A stretch of DNA of 19,962 nt from Desulfotignum sp. (GCA_021737445.1 JAIPDY010000032.1:1-19962); one strand, 5' to 3'; positions 6,663 to 14,291 are shown, numbered from the stretch's first letter. Program-made: numbers and translations. The notes: generated from the sequence alone by a model not told the origin.

Positions 6663-6860
6663 ATGAAAGAGTTGATATGGATTGCATTGTTTGTCGGCGT
6701 GTATCTGCTGCTGCAGATCTATGTGCTGCCCAAAATGGGCATTTCCACCTGAATGCGGGATGCCTGTCAGGTGACAGACAAAAAAGAAACAAAAACCGGG
6801 CAGAACCAGACCACTGACATCCAGCCCGGACCTCCGGCTTCGTCAGGAAAAAAAGATTGA
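6663..6860 (+). CDS. Putative small membrane selenoprotein (TGA at 6750 read as Sec)
   Basis: Read with the in-frame TGA (6750-6752) as selenocysteine, the gene encodes 65 residues. Residues 4-24 form one hydrophobic transmembrane helix (L-I-W-I-A-L-F-V-G-V-Y-L-L-L). A short L-P-K-M-G-I-S-T stretch follows, then the putative redox centre Sec30-x4-Cys35 (U-M-R-D-A-C), and a hydrophilic Lys/Thr/Pro-rich tail ending in G-K-K-D before the TGA at 6858. Supporting evidence: AGGAG 7 bases before the ATG, a promoter upstream, a biased and gap-free frame after the TGA, and a hairpin whose loop starts 16 bases after the TGA. Read as a normal stop, the product would be a bare 29-residue helix. Function is unknown; a membrane-anchored thiol/selenol redox role is inference. 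Sec in U-x4-C pairs often replaces Cys in related proteins. The flavoenzyme gene follows after 71 bases. The alternative is a genuine 29-residue peptide. Confidence 0.75.
6750..6779 (+). promoter_or_regulatory. Putative bacterial SECIS element
   Basis: Immediately after the TGA (6750-6752), CTGTC (6764-6768) pairs perfectly with GACAG (6773-6777) around the tetraloop AGGT (6769-6772). One mismatch (C6763/A6778) and a G6762-C6779 pair extend the stem. The loop begins 16 bases after the TGA. From memory, E. coli fdhF has 17 bases and a loop beginning AGGU. Bacterial SelB recognises this kind of short stem with loop G residues at this distance. The element lies inside the coding frame, as expected in bacteria. 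Confidence 0.7.
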
Positions 6861-6931
6861 TCCTGTCATGACAACGGCTGTGGTCTGATTTTCACACATG
6901 CGGATATGGATAATTTATAAATGGAGATACA

Positions 6932-8932
6932 ATGAAGGATCATCTGTTTGAACCTGTCACCATCAACCAGCTGACGTTGGACAACCGGATCTGTCTGCCT
7001 GCCATGCATCTGGGCATGGGGGAGGCGTATGAGGTAACCGATCCGATCATAGATTTTTATGCAGTGCGGGCAAAAGGCGGTGCCGGCCTGATCTGTGTGG
7101 GGTTTGCCACTGTTGATGAACTGTCGGGCAACTCCCAGAACATTGGTGCCCATGATGACCGGTTCATTCCAGGTTTGACGCGTCTGGCATCCGCCATCAG
7201 GGACAATGGATCCAAAGGGGCGGTACAGCTCAACCATGCCGGCCGGTACAATTTTTCGTTTTTTCTGGAGGGCCGGCAGCCGGTGGCGCCGTCTGCGGTT
7301 GCTTCGCGCCTCACAAAAGAGGTGCCCAGAGAAATGACGGCAGATGAGATACATCAGACGATTGAGCGATTTGCCCGGGCCGCTTTGCGGGTGAAAACTG
7401 CCGGGTTTGACGCCGTGGAGATCCTCAGCGGCACCGGTTATCTTATCAGTGAGTTTCTCTCGCCGTTAACCAATCACCGCACAGATGAATACGGCGGAAG
7501 CCTGGAAAACCGCATGCGGTTCGGGTGTGAGGTGATGGATGCGGTCCGGGGGGCTGTGGGAGAGGATTTCCCCCTGATCGTTCGCATGAACGGCAATGAT
7601 TTCATGCCGGGGGGCAATACCAGAAAAGAGTTGAAAATTTATGCCAGGACCCTGGCCCGGGGCCCGGTGGATGCCTTGTGCATCAACGTGGGCTGGCATG
7701 AGGCCCGGGTGCCCCAGATCGTTTCCCAGGTACCCCGGGGTGCGTTCTCCTATCTGGCAGCGGGGATTAAAGAACAGGTGGATATCCCGGTGATCGCCTC
7801 CCACCGGATCAATGATCCGGCCACGGCCAGGGAGGTGCTGGCAAAAGGCCACTGTGACATGGTGGCCATGGGCAGAAGCCTGATTGCCGATCCCCTGCTG
7901 CCCCGGAAAGCACAGCAGGGCAGAGAACATGAAATTGTTCACTGCATCGCCTGTGCCCAGGGATGCTTTGACAACCTGTTCAAACTCAAACCGGTGGAGT
8001 GCCTGTGCAATCCTCTGGCCGGCCACGAGACCGACAGAGCGGTTGAACCGGCCTTGTCGCCTAAAAAGATTCTGGTGGCCGGGGCCGGGCCCGGCGGCAT
8101 GATGGCAGCTCTTACTGCCCGGCAGAGGGGACACCAGGTGGTGATGTATGAGAAAACAGGCCGCCTGGGAGGGCAGCTGCATCTGGCAGCAGCCCCGCCG
8201 GGCAGACAGGAGTTTGCCGGGCTGGCCAGGGATCTGAAAGCCCAGCTGGCCAAAGAAAAGATTCCTGTGGTCCTTAACACCGGTGTGGATCAGGAGATCA
8301 TTCAAAAAGAAAACCCGGATGTCGTGATTCTGGCCACCGGTGCCAGGCCGGTGAAGCCATCCATCCCGGGCATTGACCTGCCCCATGTGGTCCAGGCCTG
8401 GGATGTACTGGAAAACAAAGTCATCACCGGCCGGCAGGTGGCGGTGGTGGGCGGCAATGCCGTGGGGGTGGAAACCGCTCTGTTTTTGGCTGAACAGGGA
8501 TCGATGCCGGCGGATGTGTTGAAATTTCTGCTGGTGAACCAGGCGGAGGATTCAGATACCCTGTTTAAGATGGCGGCGGCAGGCAACACAAAGATTACCC
8601 TTATGGAGATGATGGACCATATTGGAAAAGATATCGGGAAATCAACCAGATGGGGAATGATGCAGGACCTTGGCAGGGCAGGTATAGATATGCTGGCATC
8701 GGCAAAAGTGATCCGGATTACCCCTGCCGGCCTGGTGTTTGAAAAAGAGGGCACCGCCCGGGAACTGGCTGTGGACACCGTGGTGGTGGCTGCCGGTTCT
8801 GTTTCCCACAATCTTCTTGAATCAGTGGTGCGGCAGATGGGCATTGCCTGTGAGGTGGTGGGGGATGCGGCCCGGGTGGGAACGGCCTTTGATGCGGTTC
8901 ACCAGGGGTTTGCAGCAGGCAGCCGTGTGTGA
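6932..8932 (+). CDS. OYE-family NADH:flavin oxidoreductase with [4Fe-4S] and FAD domains
   Basis: 666 residues, the size of 2,4-dienoyl-CoA reductase/trimethylamine dehydrogenase-type enzymes. Residues 1-330 form an FMN TIM barrel: N-R-I-C-L-P-A-M at the start, Q-L-N-H-A-G-R with H102, G-Y-L-I-S-E-F-L-S-P, R-T-D-E-Y-G-G-S-L-E-N-R, and M-G-R-S-L-I-A-D-P for the FMN phosphate. A four-cysteine iron-sulfur site follows: C338-x2-C341-x3-C345-x11-C357, with C359-N-P just after. A C-terminal FAD/NAD(P) region has V-A-G-A-G-P-G-G near 385 and V-V-G-G-N-A-V-G-V-E-T near 505. Family members pass electrons from NAD(P)H through FAD and the cluster to FMN to reduce enoyl or enone substrates in the cytoplasm. 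The substrate is not evident. GGAG lies 5 bases before the ATG. It is probably cotranscribed with the small selenoprotein. Confidence 0.92.
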   Translation: MKDHLFEPVTINQLTLDNRICLPAMHLGMGEAYEVTDPIIDFYAVRAKGGAGLICVGFATVDELSGNSQNIGAHDDRFIPGLTRLASAIRDNGSKGAVQLNHAGRYNFSFFLEGRQPVAPSAVASRLTKEVPREMTADEIHQTIERFARAALRVKTAGFDAVEILSGTGYLISEFLSPLTNHRTDEYGGSLENRMRFGCEVMDAVRGAVGEDFPLIVRMNGNDFMPGGNTRKELKIYARTLARGPVDALCINVGWHEARVPQIVSQVPRGAFSYLAAGIKEQVDIPVIASHRINDPATAREVLAKGHCDMVAMGRSLIADPLLPRKAQQGREHEIVHCIACAQGCFDNLFKLKPVECLCNPLAGHETDRAVEPALSPKKILVAGAGPGGMMAALTARQRGHQVVMYEKTGRLGGQLHLAAAPPGRQEFAGLARDLKAQLAKEKIPVVLNTGVDQEIIQKENPDVVILATGARPVKPSIPGIDLPHVVQAWDVLENKVITGRQVAVVGGNAVGVETALFLAEQGSMPADVLKFLLVNQAEDSDTLFKMAAAGNTKITLMEMMDHIGKDIGKSTRWGMMQDLGRAGIDMLASAKVIRITPAGLVFEKEGTARELAVDTVVVAAGSVSHNLLESVVRQMGIACEVVGDAARVGTAFDAVHQGFAAGSRV

Positions 8933-8948
8933 TGTACTGGCCCTTGCT

Positions 8949-9914
8949 TTAGGGACAGAATCTGGGATCTGCATCAAAAAACCGGGCCACATTGTCTGAA
9001 TAGGCGGTAAATGACTGAGATCTGAATATTTTTTTCAAGGGTTTGCTGTGGTTTTTAAATGATATTCCCAGATAATGCCAGAATCCTTTCATGCGCCCGG
9101 TCAGGTGGCCGGGACCTGAAAACTGGCCGGCATAGGCGGTCACCAGATCATCATGAAAATTTTTAAGCCGTGTCAGCCGCTGGTCCGGGTCCGGTGATAT
9201 GCCCTTGATCTCTTCAGGCAGAAACGGGTTGGCCAAAAGGCCCCTGCCGATCATGAACCGGTTGATGCAGGAAAATCGGTTTTTCACAGTTAAAAAAGAG
9301 GTGATGTCCGTGATATCCCCGTTGTAGACAAATGGGTGGGCACTGGCATGCATGGCAGCCTCAAATGCATCATGGTCAGCCAAACCCCGGTACATCTGGG
9401 TACCGGTGCGGGGATGAAGGATGATGTGGTCCAGGCGGTGGCGGTTCAATACCTTGATCAGCTCATGAATCTCCTGTTTATACTGCCGTCCCAGGCGGAT
9501 CTTCACAGATAACGGCACCGGGATATTGGGGATGATTTTTTCCAGCAGCGCGTCAATGGTCTGTGGAAACATCAGCAGGCCGGAGCCGCGCATTTTTTTG
9601 GCGATCTTGGAATGGGGGCATCCCAGGTTCCAGTTGACCTGGCCATGCCCCATATCAGCCAGGTGCCGGGCCAGGAAAATAAAATCTTCTGCCGCATTGC
9701 CCAGGATCTGGGGAGTCACCGGCAGGGCCTGGTTGTATCTGGGATCCACATCCTTTATCCGGGCCGGTTTGAGACGCTGGTGACCCATGGTGGAGATAAA
9801 CGGTGCCAGTGCCTCATCCACACCAGAAAAATGCCGGGCATAAACCGTTCTGAATGTGACATCGGTGAGTCCCTGTAAAGGGGCCATGATCAGGGTGAAA
9901 GCATTGCTGTCCAT
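8949..9914 (-). CDS. tRNA-dihydrouridine synthase family protein, DusC-like
   Basis: 321 residues, FMN-dependent Dus fold. Signatures: L-I-M-A-P-L-Q-G-L-T-D-V-T-F-R at the N-terminus, V-N-W-N-L-G-C-P-H-S-K-I with the catalytic Cys and an R-G-S-G-L-L loop, then S-V-K-I-R-L-G, I-L-H-P-R-T-G-T-Q-M-Y-R-G, V-Y-N-G-D-I and M-I-G-R-G-L-L-A-N-P-F. It differs from the first Dus protein in the window: N-L-G-C-P followed by R-G-S-G-L-L, and M-A-P-L-Q-G, are DusC-like features. The target uridine (U16 in E. coli DusC) cannot be fixed from sequence alone. It converges on the flavoenzyme gene with 16 bases between the stops. The start is divergent from the acyl-CoA synthetase gene. Confidence 0.88.
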   Translation of the reverse strand: MDSNAFTLIMAPLQGLTDVTFRTVYARHFSGVDEALAPFISTMGHQRLKPARIKDVDPRYNQALPVTPQILGNAAEDFIFLARHLADMGHGQVNWNLGCPHSKIAKKMRGSGLLMFPQTIDALLEKIIPNIPVPLSVKIRLGRQYKQEIHELIKVLNRHRLDHIILHPRTGTQMYRGLADHDAFEAAMHASAHPFVYNGDITDITSFLTVKNRFSCINRFMIGRGLLANPFLPEEIKGISPDPDQRLTRLKNFHDDLVTAYAGQFSGPGHLTGRMKGFWHYLGISFKNHSKPLKKIFRSQSFTAYSDNVARFFDADPRFCP

Positions 9915-10062
9915 AAGCGCGCTTGTTTCATACCGGTTTTTGGGTTATTTTAAGTTGTATCAAAGCCTTGACAAGGGTCATGGCCATGTGCGATGAAGCA
10001 GGGTATTTTGGTCTGATGCTATACATAATATTAAATTGGATTGCAAGGAGTGTTTGGACGGT
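9915..10062. other. Divergent intergenic region between dus and acyl-CoA synthetase genes
   Basis: 148 bases that should hold promoters in both directions. On the plus strand a TTGACA occurs at 9968-9973 but has no convincing -10 box 16-18 bases later. A TATACAT sequence at 10020-10026 lacks a good -35. AAGGAG at 10045-10050 is 12 bases from the synthetase ATG, a long spacing. I see no inverted repeat or riboswitch-like structure. Confidence 0.4.
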
Positions 10063-11826
10063 ATGAAAGAACTTTATCAGGAAGTGATCCGGATCAACCA
10101 GATGGCGGACAATGCTCACAAAGAAGACAGGGCCAGATCCTTTTTTAACACCTTGAACCATATGCAGCTGCCTGAGACGTTCAACTGGGCCGGCCAGGTT
10201 TTTGAAGGCCTTCATGTAAAGGAACATCCTGAAAAGACCGCCCTGATCTGGAATGACATTCATACCGGTGAAACCATAGAATATACTTACCTGGGATTGA
10301 TGTGCAAAGCCAACCAGCTGAAGAACTTTCTTGCACAAAACGGTGTGGGTCATAAAAAGAACATGTATATGATGGCACCTGTTGTACCTGAGATGTGGGT
10401 TGCGGGCCTTGCCTGTATAAAGGCCGGAATTGTGGCGGTTCCCACCGCTACCACCATGACTCCACGGGAGCTGGAATACCGGTTTGAAACCTATAAACCG
10501 GATGTGGTACTGGCTGACGAAGCCAGTGCAAAACTCATTGATCAGGCAGCAGAACAGACCGGTATCCATCCCAGGGTAAAACTGGTGCTGGGAACCAGAC
10601 AGGGCTGGACCGGATTTGATGAGATCCGGAATCAACCCACTGAGGCCCAGGCAGCTCCCACCCGGTCCGATGACATACTGTTCTGTTTTTTTACTTCCGG
10701 AACCACCGGCCTCCCCAAGCGGGTGGGGCATACAGCTGTTTCCTATCCATTGGGGCACCTGTCCACCACTGTGATCATCGGGGTACAGCCTGACGATATC
10801 CACCACAACCTGAGTGCGCCGGGATGGGCAAAATGGTCATGGTCCTCTTTTTTCGTGCCGTTCAATGTGGGCGCAACAGTCACCGCGTTTTCCTTTAACA
10901 GCCTGGACCCGGCCCTGTACCTGAAGGCGCTGGAGAAACACCGGGTTACCACCTTCTGCGCCCCTCCCACTGCCTGGCGGATGTTTGTGAACACGGATCT
11001 GTCCGGATTTGACCTGTCTATGCTTTGTCAGTCTGTGTCAGCCGGAGAACCATTGAATCCGGATGTCATCAACCGGTGGGAAACACATACCGGCACAAGG
11101 ATCCGGGATTTCTACGGCCAGACAGAATCCACAGCAATGATCGGCAATCCCCCCTGGATGGCGGACAGCATGCGGTCCGGGTCCTTTGGCATGCCGTCTT
11201 TTATGTATGATGTGGCCCTGGCAGATGATGAAGGCAATGAGATCAAAACCCCGGATACCGTGGGACATATTGTGGTCAAGCTGGACAACTGGCGGGGCAT
11301 CGGCCTTTTTTGTGAATATATCGGAAACCCGGAAAAAATGAGTTCCGTGTTTGTGGACAGTTTTTACTATACCGGGGACCGGGCCTCTTTTGATGCGGAT
11401 GGATACTGGTGGTTTGTGGGACGGGCTGATGATGTGATCAAATCATCAGACTTCCGCATCGGCCCCTTTGAGGTGGAAAGTGCGCTGGTTGAGCATCCGG
11501 CCGTGGCTGAGGCAGCGGTGGTCGGGGCGCCTGACCCCCACCGGTACCAGCTGGTGAAGGCCTATGTGATCCTGAACCCGGGTTACCAGGGAAACCGGGA
11601 CCTGGCCCTGGAACTGTTCAAACATACCACCAATATCCTGGCAAAATTCAAGATTCCCAGAATCATTGAGTTTGTCACAGAGGTTCCCAAGACCATTTCA
11701 GGTAAAATCCGGCGCATCGCGCTGCGGGAGATGACTGCTTCCAAATCTGACAAGGGCGGCCAGGAGCGGTTCACCGAATACTTTTACTGGGATTTTCCAG
11801 AGCTGAGCTCCAGGCGTAAAAATTAA
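10063..11826 (+). CDS. AMP-forming acyl-CoA synthetase (ANL superfamily, medium-chain/acetyl type)
   Basis: 587 residues from the ATG at 10063; an upstream in-frame TTG at 10036 is less likely. The enzyme activates a carboxylic acid with ATP to the acyl-AMP and then to acyl-CoA in the cytoplasm. Core motifs in order: P-loop-like F-T-S-G-T-T-G-L-P-K (about 212-221), S-A-P-G-W-A-K-W (MACS/acetyl-CoA-synthetase type), S-A-G-E-P-L, D-F-Y-G-Q-T-E-S, Y-T-G-D-R-A, hinge G-R-A-D-D-V-I-K-S-S-D-F-R-I-G-P-F-E-V-E, and the C-terminal catalytic Lys in P-K-T-I-S-G-K-I-R-R. Acetylation of that Lys shuts off many relatives, which matters because a GNAT-bearing protein lies next door. Substrate chain length is not readable. 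It converges on the CoA-transferase/GNAT gene with 9 bases between stops and no obvious terminator. Confidence 0.92.
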   Translation: MKELYQEVIRINQMADNAHKEDRARSFFNTLNHMQLPETFNWAGQVFEGLHVKEHPEKTALIWNDIHTGETIEYTYLGLMCKANQLKNFLAQNGVGHKKNMYMMAPVVPEMWVAGLACIKAGIVAVPTATTMTPRELEYRFETYKPDVVLADEASAKLIDQAAEQTGIHPRVKLVLGTRQGWTGFDEIRNQPTEAQAAPTRSDDILFCFFTSGTTGLPKRVGHTAVSYPLGHLSTTVIIGVQPDDIHHNLSAPGWAKWSWSSFFVPFNVGATVTAFSFNSLDPALYLKALEKHRVTTFCAPPTAWRMFVNTDLSGFDLSMLCQSVSAGEPLNPDVINRWETHTGTRIRDFYGQTESTAMIGNPPWMADSMRSGSFGMPSFMYDVALADDEGNEIKTPDTVGHIVVKLDNWRGIGLFCEYIGNPEKMSSVFVDSFYYTGDRASFDADGYWWFVGRADDVIKSSDFRIGPFEVESALVEHPAVAEAAVVGAPDPHRYQLVKAYVILNPGYQGNRDLALELFKHTTNILAKFKIPRIIEFVTEVPKTISGKIRRIALREMTASKSDKGGQERFTEYFYWDFPELSSRRKN

Positions 11827-11835
11827 TTAAACAGA

Positions 11836-13692
11836 TCAGACAAAGGGCATTTCAACTTCAATTTCACCGCTGCCGGTGCGCATGAATTTGGCGTCCGGGT
11901 ACCGTTTCTGGAACACCTTGAGCATTTTGCGGTTTTCCGCCAGCACCGTGGCAATGAACCGGGTGTAATTGTTTTCTTTGGCAATGCTCTCCAGGGTTGC
12001 CAGTAAAAAAGATCCGATCCCCATGCCGTGGAGGTTTTCTTTTACCAGAAAAGCCACTTCCGCCGCATCTTCAGCAGCCTCGGCATAGGAGCCGATGGCA
12101 ACAATCTGTTTGCGCTGTCCCACCTGCATCACTCCGATCAGGGTCATGTTCCGGCGGTAATCCACCTCAGCCCACTGCTGCTGGAGCATCTCCCTGGAAA
12201 ACACCTTGCGCTTGTTGAAAAACCGGTAGTAAATGGAATCTTCCTGCAATGAATAGTAAAAATGCCGGGACTCAAACTCGTCTGAGGGCAGCAGGGGCCT
12301 GAAATTGATATCCTTGCCGTTGGCAAGTTTTAACGTATAGTGATAGGAATCCAGAAACATCAGATCCTGGCTGGTGGGGGGCAGCTGATCCGGGAAAATA
12401 TAGTGGCGTTTTTTGGCTTCGGATATCAACTCTTTTCTGAATTTGGGATGGGCGATCTGGGCCAGTTCCATGACCCGCTGATAGATGCTTTTGCGACGCA
12501 TCTCAGCAATTCCGTATTCGGTCACAATGATATCAATATCCCCTCTGGTGGTGGCGACACCGGCTCCTTCACTCAGGTGGGGTACAATGCGGGATACCTC
12601 ATCGTTCTGGGCTGTGGAAGGGATGATGATAATGGAAAAACCGCCTTCTGACATGGCAGACCCCCGGATGAAATCCACCTGGTCCCCGATGCCGCTGTAA
12701 AACAGATATCCCTTGGAATCTGTACAGACCTGGCCGGTCAGATCCACCTCCAGAGCGGAACTGATGGAGATCAGCCGGTCGTTTTTGGCGATGACGTTGG
12801 GATCATTGACAAATTCCGATGATTTAAAATAAAACATGGGATTGTTATCCACATAATCGTAAAGGGCTTTGGAACCCATGCACAAAGATGCCACCACCCT
12901 GTCCGGCAGATAGTTTTTCTTTCGGTTGGTTATCACTTTTTTCTTGAACAGGGGAAGCAGGCCGTCGGTGATCACCTGGGTATGGATTCCCAGGTCTTTT
13001 TTGTCTGCCAGATAGGGCATCACTGCGTCGGGCAGATGTCCGAACCCGATCTGGAGGGTGGCGCCGTCATCCACCAGCATGTTGACATAATGGCTGATAC
13101 GTTCCACCACCTTTTTGTTTTTCTGGCTGGGCAATGACTCCAGCAGCGGTTCCTCATGTTCCACCAGAAAGTCGATTTCATCTATGTGCACCACTGAATC
13201 TCCCCAGGTTCTGGGCATCTGGGGATTGACCTGGGCGATCACCAGGTCGGCATTTTTCATGCCTGACAGGGTGATGTCCACGGAAATACCAAGAGAGCAG
13301 TATCCATGCCTGTCAGGGGGGCACACCTGAATCAGGGCCACATCCAGCCCGATTTCGCGGTGTTCAAAAATTTTGGGAATCTGGGAGAGATACACCGGTA
13401 TATAGTCAATCTTTCCTTCAAATGCGGACTGGCGCATGAGAACGGAAATAAAAAACAGCTTGACGGAAAACCGGGACAAAAATTTTTCATCATGGATATA
13501 TCTGGACAGAGAAGATGACAGCATCTGATACACAATGATGTCCTGGGTGCTCACATTTTCCACCATGGCCTTTATCAGGCGCTGGGGCTCCCCGCATCCG
13601 GTGCCGATGAACACCCGGCTGCCGTTTTTGATCTTTTTAACGCTTTGTTCCGGGGTCAGCAGCTTTTCCGGACATTCTTCCCTGAGATTCAT
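11836..13692 (-). CDS. Acetyl-CoA hydrolase/CoA-transferase fused to C-terminal GNAT domain
   Basis: 618 residues from the ATG at 13692. A TTG one codon upstream (13695) lies 7 bases from AGGAG and the ATG lies 10 bases from it, so either could start. Residues 1 to about 430 are an acetyl-CoA hydrolase/4-hydroxybutyrate CoA-transferase fold: V-F-I-G-T-G-C-G-E-P-Q, C-P-P-D-R-H-G-Y-C-S-L-G, I-G-F-G-H-L-P-D-A-V, S-S-A-L-E-V-D-L-T-G-Q-V, G-D-I-D-I-I-V-T-E-Y-G-I-A-E. Residues about 465-618 are a GNAT acetyltransferase domain, with L-H-G-M-G-I-G-S-F-L-L as the acetyl-CoA pyrophosphate loop and a helix ending A-E-N-R-K-M-L. The fusion joins a CoA-thioester-handling module to an acyl-transfer module. 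It may sense or modify acyl-CoA enzymes, but the target is unknown. The neighbour is an acyl-CoA synthetase. Confidence 0.9.
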   Translation of the reverse strand: MNLREECPEKLLTPEQSVKKIKNGSRVFIGTGCGEPQRLIKAMVENVSTQDIIVYQMLSSSLSRYIHDEKFLSRFSVKLFFISVLMRQSAFEGKIDYIPVYLSQIPKIFEHREIGLDVALIQVCPPDRHGYCSLGISVDITLSGMKNADLVIAQVNPQMPRTWGDSVVHIDEIDFLVEHEEPLLESLPSQKNKKVVERISHYVNMLVDDGATLQIGFGHLPDAVMPYLADKKDLGIHTQVITDGLLPLFKKKVITNRKKNYLPDRVVASLCMGSKALYDYVDNNPMFYFKSSEFVNDPNVIAKNDRLISISSALEVDLTGQVCTDSKGYLFYSGIGDQVDFIRGSAMSEGGFSIIIIPSTAQNDEVSRIVPHLSEGAGVATTRGDIDIIVTEYGIAEMRRKSIYQRVMELAQIAHPKFRKELISEAKKRHYIFPDQLPPTSQDLMFLDSYHYTLKLANGKDINFRPLLPSDEFESRHFYYSLQEDSIYYRFFNKRKVFSREMLQQQWAEVDYRRNMTLIGVMQVGQRKQIVAIGSYAEAAEDAAEVAFLVKENLHGMGIGSFLLATLESIAKENNYTRFIATVLAENRKMLKVFQKRYPDAKFMRTGSGEIEVEMPFV

Positions 13693-13899
13693 CAATGTCG
13701 GTCTCCTTTTAAGGCCTGGGAATAATTTTGATCCATTATGAAATACTTTTCATGCAAAGTACAGTAAAAATCAGGGCCAACGCAAGTAACCATTCTGAAG
13801 TCCCTGTAGGTTCCAGACCTGTACCCGGCACTAGCGGTTGATGGCAGAGATGAACGTGGATCCTCCATGCACAGCAGAGGCTTTTTTCTTCGGCGCTGT
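13693..13899. other. Intergenic region upstream of the CoA-transferase/GNAT gene
   Basis: 207 bases separating cutA from the next minus-strand gene. A clear AAAGGAGA lies just before the start of the downstream gene. I find no near-consensus promoter. A possible plus-strand hairpin (CCTC/GAGG, about 13862-13880) followed by TTTTTT has no plus-strand gene to terminate. No convincing small gene is present. Confidence 0.4.
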
Positions 13900-14214
13900 T
13901 TATTTTCCGGTGGTCTGGTCAATCCAGTCAAGAAATGCGGGCAGCCCGTTTGTCACCGGTACCTGGAGGATTTGGGGCACCTCATAAGTATGGTGTGCCA
14001 GGATAAAGGCTTCCAGATCAGGGTACAGGGATGTCCTGGTCTTGATGACCAGTCGGGTTTCGGTTTCTGTCTGTACCCGGCTGTCCCAGGTATATATGCT
14101 GCGCACCGGGTTCATCTGCACACAGGCAGCCAGTTTTTTGTTAACAATTTTGGATGCCAGATCTGTGGCTTCAGTTTCACTGCCGCAGGTGACAAGGACC
14201 ATGCAATGGGACAT
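13900..14214 (-). CDS. cutA: Divalent cation tolerance protein CutA
   Basis: 104 residues from the ATG at 14214, which has AAAGGAGG 4 bases upstream; an in-frame start at 14229 overlaps that Shine-Dalgarno and is rejected. The protein matches CutA1, a small trimeric PII-like cytoplasmic protein: M-V-L-V-T-C, then K-L-A-A-C-V-Q-M-N-P-V-R-S-I-Y-T-W, E-T-E-T-R-L-V-I-K-T, H-T-Y-E-V-P-Q-I-L, and a final F-L-D-W-I. The family was named for copper tolerance, but its general role is unsettled. Here it is the last gene of a minus-strand set behind an Lrp regulator and a PLP decarboxylase-like enzyme, 77 bases after the latter. G replaces the common P in the T-C-P-S segment. Confidence 0.93.
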   Translation of the reverse strand: MSHCMVLVTCGSETEATDLASKIVNKKLAACVQMNPVRSIYTWDSRVQTETETRLVIKTRTSLYPDLEAFILAHHTYEVPQILQVPVTNGLPAFLDWIDQTTGK

Positions 14215-14256
14215 GATACCTCCTTTCATGGAAAGCCGGCCCTTTGATTTTTGGCC

Positions 14257-14281
14257 TGGCGCCTGTCAGTGGCGCTGTCAG
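14257..14281. repeat. Imperfect tandem duplication
   Basis: TGGCGCCTGTCAG (14257-14269) is followed directly by TGGCGCTGTCAG (14270-14281), identical except for one missing C. It lies in the 77-base gap between the PLP-enzyme stop and the cutA start. It may have arisen by slippage or could form alternative hairpins in the transcript. There is no T-run, so it is not a terminator. Confidence 0.6.
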
Positions 14282-14291
14282 GGACCTTGTT

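Noticed and set aside
6626..6817. 63-codon plus-strand frame overlapping the selenoprotein
   Set aside because: Its start has no ribosome site, its translation is Cys/Arg-rich without a domain, and it is out of frame with the better-supported 6663 gene.
8930..9000. Possible Sec readthrough of the TGA that ends the flavoenzyme gene (followed by C-T-G-P-C)
   Set aside because: The nearby CCCT/AGGG hairpin starts too close to the TGA and its loop lacks the GG. The frame overlaps the end of the converging dus gene, and the enzyme already has its full family length.
9968..9973. TTGACA as the -35 box of the acyl-CoA synthetase promoter
   Set aside because: No acceptable -10 sequence 16-18 bases downstream.
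13862..13886. Hairpin followed by TTTTTT on the plus strand as a terminator
   Set aside because: No plus-strand gene leads into it, and on the minus strand (the transcribed one) it lacks a T-run.
13692..13931. 79-codon minus-strand frame spanning the cutA tail and the intergenic region
   Set aside because: No domain, overlaps the end of cutA, and a Cys/Arg/Ser-rich translation typical of non-coding frames.
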